A model generated the notes under the pieces. That model was given only the letters and a program-made list of their open reading frames with translations, did no database searches and had not been told where the DNA came from. Positions 1 to 6,984 of a stretch of DNA of 64,000 nt are shown in pieces. The stretch spans positions 930,001-994,000 of the forward strand of contig JAXLRM010000003.1 of the NCBI GenBank assembly GCA_046331095.1, given 5' to 3'. Each line of letters opens with the position of its first letter. Position 1 is the stretch's first letter. The DNA is from JAIBAC01 sp046331095 (GTDB taxonomy: Bacteria > Actinomycetota > Acidimicrobiia > UBA2766). The position numbers and the translations under genes were made by a program.

Positions 1-677
1 AGCGCGATCGAGGGCAGGCCGGCCTGGCGTTCGACGGAGAACTCCTCGAGGGCGAGCTTCTCCGCCAGTGCCCGCAGGTCGTCGGCGTCGAGGGACTGCC
101 CTGCGACGAAGGTCCGGAAGGCCGCAAGGGCCGGGACGCGAAGCAGCGCCGGCAGCCGCATCCGCGCGACGAAGGCGGCGGCATCCTCGTAACGGCAGCC
201 GCGGTCGGCTTCGGCGACGAGGAGCTGACCGCCGGGGCGCAGGACCCGGACGCACTCGGCGAGACCGCCCGCCGGATCGGGCCAGTGCTTGATCGACGCG
301 ATGCTGTACACGACGTCGAAGTCCTCGTCCCGGAACGGCAGGTCGAGCGCCGAGCCCTGGACGAAGCGGGTGCGGTCGGCGACGTCCTTGGTCCTGCGCT
401 CGGCCCGGCGGACCTGCTCGGCGGAGAGGTCCACACCGGTGAGATGGAGGTCGGGCCGGCGCTGCGCCAGTGCTCGGGCCATCTGGCCGCCGCCGCAGCC
501 GACGTCGAGGACGCGGGCCCCGTCGGGGATCGAGCCGAGCTCCGCCTCGATCTGGTCGACGGCGATGTCGAGCACCCCCGGCGCCACGAAGAAGTCGTAC
601 ACGAGCGCTTCGAGCGCGCCGTAGGGGTCGGTGATGTTCGACAGGCCGCTGAGGACGCCCGGCTCGGTGTTCGCCAT
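1..677 (-). CDS. Class I SAM-dependent methyltransferase (partial, C-terminus beyond window)
   Basis: The frame is open from an ATG at 677 to the window edge, giving 225 codons with no stop. The translation carries a Methyltransf_11/UbiE-type Rossmann core: motif I VLDVGCGGGQMA (about residues 56-67), an acidic loop GVDLS about 20 residues later, then GSALDLPFRDEDFDVVYS and LRPGGQLLVAEADR. It should transfer a methyl group from S-adenosylmethionine to a small molecule; the substrate cannot be read from the sequence. It is the downstream neighbour of the minus-strand oxidoreductase operon but is separated from it by a strong hairpin, so it is probably a separate transcription unit. Family assignment is secure; the specific function is unknown. 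Confidence 0.85.
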   Translation of the reverse strand, partial: MANTEPGVLSGLSNITDPYGALEALVYDFFVAPGVLDIAVDQIEAELGSIPDGARVLDVGCGGGQMARALAQRRPDLHLTGVDLSAEQVRRAERRTKDVADRTRFVQGSALDLPFRDEDFDVVYSIASIKHWPDPAGGLAECVRVLRPGGQLLVAEADRGCRYEDAAAFVARMRLPALLRVPALAAFRTFVAGQSLDADDLRALAEKLALEEFSVERQAGLPSIA

Positions 678-741
678 GGCGGACAAGGTACCCACATCCG
701 CGCGCGCTTCGCCGTGCCGGTGCGGCTCCGCCGCGGTCCCT

Positions 742-775
742 GGACCGGCGAGCACCGGGCAGCGCTCGCCGGTTC
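742..775 (-). terminator. Hairpin behind the leftward oxidoreductase operon
   Basis: ACCGGCGAGC (744-753) pairs perfectly with GCTCGCCGGT (764-773) across a 10-nt loop, and two further pairs can form outside. It lies 12 nt beyond the TGA of the minus-strand oxidoreductase. There is no U-tract, as is common for terminators in GC-rich actinobacteria. Inferred from structure and position. Confidence 0.55.
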
Positions 776-786
776 CGGGTGTGGTC

Positions 787-2469
787 TCAGGCGACGGGGA
801 GGCCTTCGGGGAAGTAGGTGTCTATGTAGGTTTGGATGTTCTTGTTGTAGGGGTGGGGGAAGGGGGTTTGGGTGTCTTCGCAGACGGTGTGGGCGCCGAT
901 GTAGCCGGGGCCGCCGAGGACCATGCCGCCGGGGTAGGTGGATGCGCCGCAGACGTAGAGGCCTTCGATGGGTGTGCGGGTCGCGGAGCAGTCGGTGTTG
1001 GGGCGCATGTTGCCCATCTGGACGGGGTTGTAGTCGCCGTGTTTGATCGAGCCGCGCACCATGTTGGGGATGCGGCGTTCGATGTCGTGGGGTGTCTCGA
1101 GTACGGCTTGGACGACGGAGTCGCGGAAGCCTTCGAAGTGGTGGTCCAACAGGTCGGTGACTTCGCGGATGATGTCGGTTTCTTGTTCGGCCCAGGGGTA
1201 GTCGTAGGGGGCGGGCATCTGGAAGAAACAGGAGTGCTGGCCGTCGATTTGGCTCAGGACCTTGTCGAACGCCGACTCGCACGTGAAGTGGCCCGCGAAC
1301 TTGGGGATACGGCCCGTCTCGACGGATTCGAGGAACGACACGACGTCGGCGAAGTCGTCGAAACCGACCACGGTCGAGAACGCGTCGCCCGAGAGGTTGC
1401 CGTCCGCGTTGCGTAGTTGTGGTTTGCCCTTGACCGCGAAGAACACCGTCATCAGCGACCACTTGTCCCAGGTCCAGTTCTCGGCCTGGGTGCGTAGGTC
1501 CTTGGGTGTGTCGTCCTCGGGGAGGAGCTTGAGGAACGTGGTCTGGGGATCGAGGCTCGACAGCACGGCCTTGCGGGCGTGGATACGGCGCCCGTCGTAG
1601 AGGCGCACACCAGCGGCACGCGAGCCGTCCATCTCGATCCGGGTGACCTCGGCGTTGTCGAGGATCAGCCCGCCGTGTTCGAGGATCACACGGGTGAACG
1701 ACGACGCGAGACGGTGCGAACCGCCGTAGCTGAACGCCTTTTGCAGGCCGCGGTCGACCATGAGCGGCACCATGAAGCCCATGCCCGACTCCTGGGGCGA
1801 GATCCCCCACTGACACGAGCTGTAGAGCAGGGTCGCGAGCACCGAATCCGGCAGCGAGTACTCCTGGAGGATCTCCACCGCGGACTGCTCGCTCAGCGCC
1901 AACATGTCCTGGCCGACCGCGTTGCGGTCGAGGGCTTCCATCAGGTCCAGCGGCGCACCCGGGGCCAGGTACGTGGCCGGGCCCAAGATGCCGTCGACGA
2001 TCTTGTGGAACCGCCCCGCCATGTCACCGAAAGTGACGGCGTCCTTGATCGAGGTGCGCGCCATCGAGTCACGCGAGTCCTCGAGGGAACGGCACAACAA
2101 CACGTCGTCGCCGTTGATACGGCCCCGCAACTGCATGTTGGGCTTGTGGAAACGCAACCCGCGGGTACCGAGATCGAAATCCGACAGAGCCGGCATGTAA
2201 TCGGTCATGAAGTGATACGTCGCATGAGTGTTGACGTAATGGCCCGGGAAGAGGATCTCCTCTGTCGCCAACCCGCCACCGATCTCGTAACGCCGCTCCA
2301 ACACCACGACATCAAGACCCGCCGCCGCGAGATACATCGCCGCGATCAAACCGTTGGGGCCCGCACCGATGATCACACAGTCGGTCTCGTGCTCCTGAGG
2401 GAACTCGATCCCCTCGAGCGGATTCCCCGCGAGGTTCGGATAAACCGAGGACAGATCGTCGTCGCTCAT
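787..2469 (-). CDS. Phytoene-desaturase-like FAD-dependent oxidoreductase, type B (copy 1)
   Basis: A 560-aa flavoprotein. The N-terminal dinucleotide fold reads VIIGAGPNGLIAAMYLA (about residues 30-46), with ERRYEIGGG as the second nucleotide-binding element. The C-terminal FAD-contact region has GLYVCGASTYPGGM and GGPGYIGAH, typical of the phytoene dehydrogenase/retinol saturase superfamily, which desaturates or isomerises hydrophobic substrates. The ATG at 2469 overlaps the stop of the upstream type A oxidoreductase (ATGA), so the two are co-translated. It is closely similar along its length to the genes at 8726 and 12593, for example RGSIKHGDYN near the C-terminus. A longer frame extends upstream but starts inside the neighbouring gene. 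The substrate is unknown. Confidence 0.88.
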   Translation of the reverse strand: MSDDDLSSVYPNLAGNPLEGIEFPQEHETDCVIIGAGPNGLIAAMYLAAAGLDVVVLERRYEIGGGLATEEILFPGHYVNTHATYHFMTDYMPALSDFDLGTRGLRFHKPNMQLRGRINGDDVLLCRSLEDSRDSMARTSIKDAVTFGDMAGRFHKIVDGILGPATYLAPGAPLDLMEALDRNAVGQDMLALSEQSAVEILQEYSLPDSVLATLLYSSCQWGISPQESGMGFMVPLMVDRGLQKAFSYGGSHRLASSFTRVILEHGGLILDNAEVTRIEMDGSRAAGVRLYDGRRIHARKAVLSSLDPQTTFLKLLPEDDTPKDLRTQAENWTWDKWSLMTVFFAVKGKPQLRNADGNLSGDAFSTVVGFDDFADVVSFLESVETGRIPKFAGHFTCESAFDKVLSQIDGQHSCFFQMPAPYDYPWAEQETDIIREVTDLLDHHFEGFRDSVVQAVLETPHDIERRIPNMVRGSIKHGDYNPVQMGNMRPNTDCSATRTPIEGLYVCGASTYPGGMVLGGPGYIGAHTVCEDTQTPFPHPYNKNIQTYIDTYFPEGLPVA

Positions 2470-4229
2470 CGGGTGCCTCCCTCGGCATCGGTGATGTGCC
2501 ACTTCGACGAGTACCACCACTCCGGCGTCGTCGAACCGATCGCCTCGTAATCCTCGGCCAGTATGTGCATCAAGTTGTACGGCACCGCCAACAAACACAA
2601 CCCGCCCGGATACGACGTCTGATGGCACAAATACATGCCCTCCACCGGCGTACGATAACGAGCCAACTCCGGCAACGGCTTACGCGAGAACCACTCATCC
2701 TCGCTGCCACGCATCCCCCACCAATGGCCCCCCACAAAAGCCATATTACGGAACTCACTGTCCTGAGGCGTGTTCACCCACGTCTTCACGAACTTGTCCC
2801 GCGTCATATTCGGCGCATACTGACGAATCACGTCATAGATCGTCTCCATGATCTCACCCGACGCCCGATTCACCGCATCCGGACCATCCCGATGATCCTC
2901 CGGCGCCGGCACCTGCAAATTCATCGTGATCACGTGGTTGCCGTCGGGCGCCCGCGTGCTGTCGTGGGCGCTGTGCACGATGAGCCAGAGCTGGTAGTGA
3001 TCCGGATCCGTCGGATGCGTGTTGAACGAGTACACGTCCCGCATCAGATCCAGCATCTGCTCCTCGGTCGAGTGCAACAGCATCCCCACGGGGTAGTCCG
3101 CCCCGTGCATCTCGCGGCCCGCTGACGAGTACTGGGGCAGCTCGCTCACCGCCATGTTCGCGACGAACAGGCTCCCGCCCTTGAGGCTGATGTCGTCGAC
3201 ACGCTGCACGAAGTCCTGGCTCAGGTGGTTGCCCGACACCAACCTCGGCAACTGCTTGACATGGGTGTTCAGGATCACACCCATGTTCGCCCGGATCGTC
3301 TTCTCCTCCAGGGCGGTCTCGTCGTCGACACGCACCCCCACCGCACGGCCGCCCTCGACGAGGACCTCCGTCACCGGTGCGTTCACGTACATCCGCGCAC
3401 CATGGGCAAGACCACAACGGATGATCGAGTGCGCGAGGGCGTGCATGCCCCCCACCGGCGTGCAGTTCGAATAGAACATCATCTGCTGGATGGCGAAGCC
3501 GGGGATCGCCATCCCCTTGTGGAACGGGTGCGGCCCGTTACCCCACGACCCGACCAGCAGGCCCGTCTTGAACGGGTCCGGCAAGCTCATGGCGTTCATC
3601 ATCTCGCACAGGGACCACTCCAACATGGCCTCGTCGAAGAACGGCAACGCCTCACGCATCACCTGCGCCCACGGCAAGTCACCCCGCCCCATCCCCCACT
3701 TCTCGTCATAGGGCGGCGTCCAATAGATGCTGCGGAAGAAATCGGTCAGATAGGGCTCGAGCGCACCCATGAACTCGACGTAGACCTTCGCCACGTCGAG
3801 GGACACGCCCATCATCTGGGCGAGGAACTCGGGATCACGCCCCTTGCCCTCGTGGAAGAAGTTGCCCGCACCGAAAAAGCCGCGCCCGTCCGGCGACGCA
3901 CACCCACCGAAGTTCGTCACCGTCGACGCCCGCAGACCGTAACGACCCAACTCGAGCTGTTCAAGAGCCGGAGCTGCCGCTCCGTAGAAATATGTCGCGT
4001 GCGGGTCGATCGAGAACCCAGGCGACGGCTCGTGATTCTCCGCACCCCCACCCAACTCCGGGCGCGCCTCCAGAATGCAAACCGAGAAACCCCACTTCGC
4101 CAAATACGCAGCAGCCGTCAACCCGTTCGGCCCACCACCCACGATCACGAAGTCGTAACTACTCCGCTTGGCCAACCGCTCCCCATCACTGGCCGAACGC
4201 ACCCCGACCGTGCCCGCTGCTGCAGCCAT
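2466..4229 (-). CDS. Phytoene-desaturase-like FAD-dependent oxidoreductase, type A (copy 1)
   Basis: A 587-aa flavoprotein with VIVGGGPNGLTAAAYLAKWGF near the N-terminus, EARPELGGG after it, and a C-terminal signature LCHQTSYPGGLCLLAVPYN shared with the gene at 6985 but not with the type B genes. I chose the ATG at 4229 because GGGGG lies 5 nt before it; an ATG at 4241 is an alternative. It leads a two-gene leftward operon with the type B gene. A perfect 14-bp palindrome lies 66-79 bp upstream of this start and is the likely operator. Codon use is patchy: around 2500-2900 it uses CGT, TTG, TAT, AAT and GCT freely, while 2940-3900 is almost all C/G-ending. Substrate unknown. Confidence 0.87.
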   Translation of the reverse strand: MAAAAGTVGVRSASDGERLAKRSSYDFVIVGGGPNGLTAAAYLAKWGFSVCILEARPELGGGAENHEPSPGFSIDPHATYFYGAAAPALEQLELGRYGLRASTVTNFGGCASPDGRGFFGAGNFFHEGKGRDPEFLAQMMGVSLDVAKVYVEFMGALEPYLTDFFRSIYWTPPYDEKWGMGRGDLPWAQVMREALPFFDEAMLEWSLCEMMNAMSLPDPFKTGLLVGSWGNGPHPFHKGMAIPGFAIQQMMFYSNCTPVGGMHALAHSIIRCGLAHGARMYVNAPVTEVLVEGGRAVGVRVDDETALEEKTIRANMGVILNTHVKQLPRLVSGNHLSQDFVQRVDDISLKGGSLFVANMAVSELPQYSSAGREMHGADYPVGMLLHSTEEQMLDLMRDVYSFNTHPTDPDHYQLWLIVHSAHDSTRAPDGNHVITMNLQVPAPEDHRDGPDAVNRASGEIMETIYDVIRQYAPNMTRDKFVKTWVNTPQDSEFRNMAFVGGHWWGMRGSEDEWFSRKPLPELARYRTPVEGMYLCHQTSYPGGLCLLAVPYNLMHILAEDYEAIGSTTPEWWYSSKWHITDAEGGTR

Positions 4230-4294
4230 CTGGACCCCCATTGGCGCTCGTTGCCTCGGCCCCGACACACACGCACTCGGAACCAAGGCATTTC

Positions 4295-4308
4295 TAGAAC
4301 GCGTTCTA
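4295..4308. promoter_or_regulatory. Perfect 14-bp palindrome, KstR/TetR-type operator
   Basis: TAGAACGCGTTCTA is its own reverse complement. It fits TNNAACNNGTTNNA, the pattern known for the TetR-family cholesterol regulator KstR in mycobacteria. It lies just upstream of the leftward oxidoreductase operon and about 180 bp upstream of vapB. The same half-sites, TAGAAC and GTTCTA, recur at 6864 and 6892 next to the TetR gene. That the local TetR binds here is inference. Confidence 0.65.
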
Positions 4309-4476
4309 ATTCGCGATCACGGCCCAGATCATCGCTCCGATCGCGAGGAATTGCAAGGACCGATCGCGTCACCCCCTGTCTGCCGCACGGCGCGAGCCGT
4401 ACTCAGCCTGCTCCCGGGGATCAAGTACCGGATCAGGAAGCGCCTCACCTGGACGAAGCGCCCCGACAGTGTGTGC

Positions 4477-4482
4477 TACGTT
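4477..4482 (+). promoter_or_regulatory. -10 box of a leaderless vapBC promoter
   Basis: TACGTT ends 7 nt before the A of the vapB ATG, so transcription would start at the start codon itself. No convincing -35 box is visible. This spacing recurs before the genes at 57399 and 62765. Confidence 0.5.
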
Positions 4483-4488
4483 GTGGCC

Positions 4489-4728
4489 ATGCGAGTGCAC
4501 ATTACGCTCGACGAGGGCCTGGTGGAGCGCCTCGACGCCCGCGTCGGTGTCCGCCAGAGAAGTCGTTTCATCTCAGAAGCCGTGAAGCGAGCCGTCGAGG
4601 ACGAGGAGCGGTGGGAGGCGATCGAGGCTGCGATAGCCACGGTCCCCGAGGCCGGCCACGACTGGGACGAGGATCCGGCAGCGTGGGTTCGGGCTCAGCG
4701 CCGCGGCGACGTGCGGCGGGTCGGCTGA
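4489..4728 (+). CDS. vapB: Ribbon-helix-helix antitoxin, VapB type
   Basis: A 79-aa protein whose first 45 residues form a ribbon-helix-helix DNA-binding unit: a strand RVHITLDEGLVERLD, then RSRFISEAVKRAVEDEER. The acidic, Trp-containing C-terminal tail would wrap the toxin. The frame is open much further upstream, but the RHH domain begins exactly at the ATG at 4489, and a leaderless promoter fits this start. The PIN toxin gene begins 5 nt after its stop. In such pairs the antitoxin binds its own promoter and neutralises the toxin; that role is inferred from family and arrangement. Confidence 0.85.
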   Translation: MRVHITLDEGLVERLDARVGVRQRSRFISEAVKRAVEDEERWEAIEAAIATVPEAGHDWDEDPAAWVRAQRRGDVRRVG

Positions 4729-4732
4729 CCCC

Positions 4733-5128
4733 GTGGCAGCCGTCCTCCTCGACACCACCGTCCTCATCGACGTCCTCCGGGGCCGCCCCGCAACGGTCGC
4801 CCGCCTCTTGGAACTGCGGGCACACGGCGACGACCCCTGGACCACGGCGGCCAACGTGGAGGAGGTCGTGAGAGGACTCAGACCCTCCGAGCTCGGGTCG
4901 GCGGCGGGCCTTCTCGATGCGCTCCGGATCGTCCCGCTCGGCAAGGCCGAAGGCGAGATGGCAGGCACATGGCGGCGAGAGCACGCCGAAGCGGGACGAA
5001 CACTCTCTCAGGCCGACTGCCTGATCGCCGCAGCGGCGCTGTCCCTCGGGGCCCGCCTGGCGACCGGCAACCCCGGGGACTTCCCGATGGGAGACCTCCA
5101 CGTCGAGCACTGGCAGGTCGGCATCTGA
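4733..5128 (+). CDS. vapC: PIN-domain ribonuclease toxin, VapC type
   Basis: A 131-aa protein with the PIN-domain acidic residues in order: the Asp of LLDTTVLIDVLRG near the N-terminus, a Glu in ANVEEVVRG, an Asp in SQADCLIAAAA and TGNPGDF at the end. These coordinate Mg2+ for RNA cleavage. The length is typical of VapC. The start is GTG, 5 nt after the vapB stop, so translation is probably coupled. Target RNA unknown. Confidence 0.88.
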   Translation: MAAVLLDTTVLIDVLRGRPATVARLLELRAHGDDPWTTAANVEEVVRGLRPSELGSAAGLLDALRIVPLGKAEGEMAGTWRREHAEAGRTLSQADCLIAAAALSLGARLATGNPGDFPMGDLHVEHWQVGI

Positions 5129-5147
5129 ACTCAGGAACCCGGTCGCG

Positions 5148-5555
5148 TCAACGTCCACTTGCAATTCGCCGCGCGATCTCGACTGCCCGCCGGGCAGCGG
5201 TCACACACGACTTGGCGCGGGCCGGCGAGATCGGCTCCGCCCCGTACTGCGCGGCGGACTTGAGGGGCAGCACGGTCCGCAAGTGCTTGGCGATCTGTCT
5301 GCCGGCATCGCCGGCCGTCTGCACATGGGCGACGGATCCGCCATGGTCCCCGGACCATCGATTCCCGAGCACAGCGCCGGTCACGGCATCCGCCGCGTTG
5401 ACGGCTGCCGTCACAGCGTTGCCCGTTGCCGCCTTGTTGTGCCCATGGGACAAGGCGTCCTCTGCCGCGCGGAGATACTCCTCGGCTTGGGCGAGGTGGG
5501 CTCTGGACTCTCGTGGCGTGATGGGCCGGATCTGCTTGCCGTGGCGGGGTGACAT
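5148..5555 (-). CDS. HEPN-domain protein of an MNT/HEPN pair
   Basis: A 135-aa mostly helical protein: HLAQAEEYLRAAEDALSHGHNKAATGNAVTAA, a segment like the four-helix HEPN/SAV_6107 fold. The canonical RNase motif Rx4-6H is not obvious; SCVTAARRAVEIARR near the C-terminus lacks a clear His, so it may not be a nuclease. The ATG overlaps the stop of the upstream nucleotidyltransferase by one base (TGATG). That coupling is typical of MNT/HEPN toxin-antitoxin modules, in which the MNT partner nucleotidylates the HEPN toxin. The pair is convergent to vapBC. Confidence 0.72.
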   Translation of the reverse strand: MSPRHGKQIRPITPRESRAHLAQAEEYLRAAEDALSHGHNKAATGNAVTAAVNAADAVTGAVLGNRWSGDHGGSVAHVQTAGDAGRQIAKHLRTVLPLKSAAQYGAEPISPARAKSCVTAARRAVEIARRIASGR

Positions 5556-6166
5556 CACGATCTCGCAAGATCCTCCGGGGCCATGCCGACGAGGCTGATG
5601 CCTTCGCGCCGGATCGCACCCCAGACGCCCGACTCCGCCTTCAGGCGGCCTGTGGCGGTGGGCGCGTCCTCGATGACGAGGTTCACGGTGTTGCCGGTGA
5701 GAGCCGTCACCTCTGCCGCCCACGACCACAGCGCCTCCAGAAACGTGTCATCGTCGACCGCTTCCGGTGAGCAAACCGCGGCCACGTCGATGTCGCTGTC
5801 GCGCCCGGCTCGGCCGTGGACGAACGAGCCGAACACGATCAGGCTGACGGGGGCGGGTTGTATCGAGGCTGCGGTCGCGGCCATCTGACCGGTGACGATG
5901 CCCGTCAGGTCGGCGATCCGACGCAGCAGGGTGGAGGCGATGTTCGTCGGCGACAGCCTCACGAGGCTCGCCGGCGGCGCCTCGCGTCGCTCGACCAAGC
6001 CGAGCTCCACCAGGTCGCCGATGATGGTTCCCACGTGGTTAGGGCTGACGTCAGCCTGTCGCGACAGCCCACGCAGAGTCGTCTCCGCCCCCGACCGCGC
6101 GAGGGCCGCGAGCACCTTGCCGCGCGATCCGGTGACGAGGCTCTCGATCGGGCTCGCGAAGTCCAT
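5555..6166 (-). CDS. Winged-helix plus nucleotidyltransferase (MNT) protein
   Basis: A 203-aa protein in two parts. Residues about 10-65 form a winged helix (TLRGLSRQADVSPNHVGTI, LVELGLVERRE). Residues about 110-190 form a minimal nucleotidyltransferase domain with GSFVHGRAGRDSDIDVAAV, which carries the GSx10DxD catalytic signature. The start is the ATG at 6166; the frame is open upstream, but that part is low-complexity and overlaps the TetR gene. The family member probably adds nucleotides to the HEPN partner, and the N-terminal winged helix suggests autoregulation. Inferred from domains and coupling. Confidence 0.82.
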   Translation of the reverse strand: MDFASPIESLVTGSRGKVLAALARSGAETTLRGLSRQADVSPNHVGTIIGDLVELGLVERREAPPASLVRLSPTNIASTLLRRIADLTGIVTGQMAATAASIQPAPVSLIVFGSFVHGRAGRDSDIDVAAVCSPEAVDDDTFLEALWSWAAEVTALTGNTVNLVIEDAPTATGRLKAESGVWGAIRREGISLVGMAPEDLARS

Positions 6167-6228
6167 GCCACACGATACAGGACAAGCGCGCGGTACCGGT
6201 ATAGATCCGACGCCGCCGCGCCCGGAGC

Positions 6229-6810
6229 TCAGGTGAGGCCGGGCAGCAGGTAGCGGTGCAGGAAGCGGCGCACCGCGTCGGGGTCGTCGCGGTCGAAGGT
6301 CACCGACGGCGTCGAGATCAGCGAGAGGACCATGCGCACGATCCACTCCGCCGCCTGGGCCGCGTCGACGTCGCGGCGCACCTCGCCGCTGGCCACGGCG
6401 TCCTCGACCATCGGCGTGACGGTGTCGATCGCGAGCGACAGGAGCTCGCGGCCCCCCGTCGTGATCGCCGCCGCGAACGCCTCGGGGTCGGAGGCGATCA
6501 TGGCGGCGTTGAGGCTGTCGACGCTGAGGTACTCGATCGCCGCCGTCGCCATGCGGGCGATCTTCGCGTCGAGGGTCTTGAGGCGGGCGGTGCCGTCGAG
6601 GACCTCGTCGAGGAAGCGCTGGGTCTCGCGGCGGCTGACGACGGCGAAGAGGCGGTCCTTGTCCTGGAAGTAGCGGTACAGCGTGCCCCGCGACAGGTCC
6701 GCCTCGCGGGCGATGTCCTCCATCACGGTCTTTTGGACCCCGAAGCGCGAGAAGCAGTGACGCGCCGCGTCGATGATCCGTTCCTCGGTCTGTGCGGTCG
6801 CCACGCTCAC
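6229..6810 (-). CDS. TetR-family transcriptional regulator
   Basis: A protein of about 193 aa from the GTG at 6810 (an upstream TTG at 6879 would give 216 aa but falls inside the presumed operator). The N-terminal HTH is clear: RIIDAARHCFSRFGVQKTV, then IAREADLSRGTLYRYFQDKD. The rest is a helical ligand-binding domain. It is divergent from the large rightward operon starting at 6985. The intergenic space holds inverted repeats, so it probably represses that operon and itself until a hydrophobic ligand or acyl-CoA binds. It may also act on the related palindrome at 4295. Confidence 0.88.
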   Translation of the reverse strand: MSVATAQTEERIIDAARHCFSRFGVQKTVMEDIAREADLSRGTLYRYFQDKDRLFAVVSRRETQRFLDEVLDGTARLKTLDAKIARMATAAIEYLSVDSLNAAMIASDPEAFAAAITTGGRELLSLAIDTVTPMVEDAVASGEVRRDVDAAQAAEWIVRMVLSLISTPSVTFDRDDPDAVRRFLHRYLLPGLT

Positions 6811-6860
6811 GCCTGAAGTCCCGTCGGTGTCCCGGTCTGCAGCCGCCCCGAGAATAACCT

Positions 6861-6897
6861 CGGTAGAACGATATGACAAATACCGATAGATGTTCTA
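6861..6897. promoter_or_regulatory. Operator region between tetR and the rightward operon
   Basis: Two overlapping symmetries: CGGTA (6861-6865) with TACCG (6881-6885), and TAGAAC (6864-6869) with GTTCTA (6892-6897). The stretch is AT-rich against its surroundings, so it also likely holds the divergent promoters. The TAGAAC/GTTCTA halves are the same as in the perfect palindrome at 4295. Confidence 0.55.
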
Positions 6898-6984
6898 TTG
6901 TATCGCTAGCCAGCGATGGGCGACGGGTGTGGCCCGCGACAGGACACCAACTCGGGGCCTCCCCGACCCGATAGGAGACGGCGC

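Noticed and set aside
4168..4488. An in-frame N-terminal extension of vapB of 107 codons
   Set aside because: The ribbon-helix-helix fold starts at the ATG at 4489, the extension has no family features, and it would span the operator at 4295.
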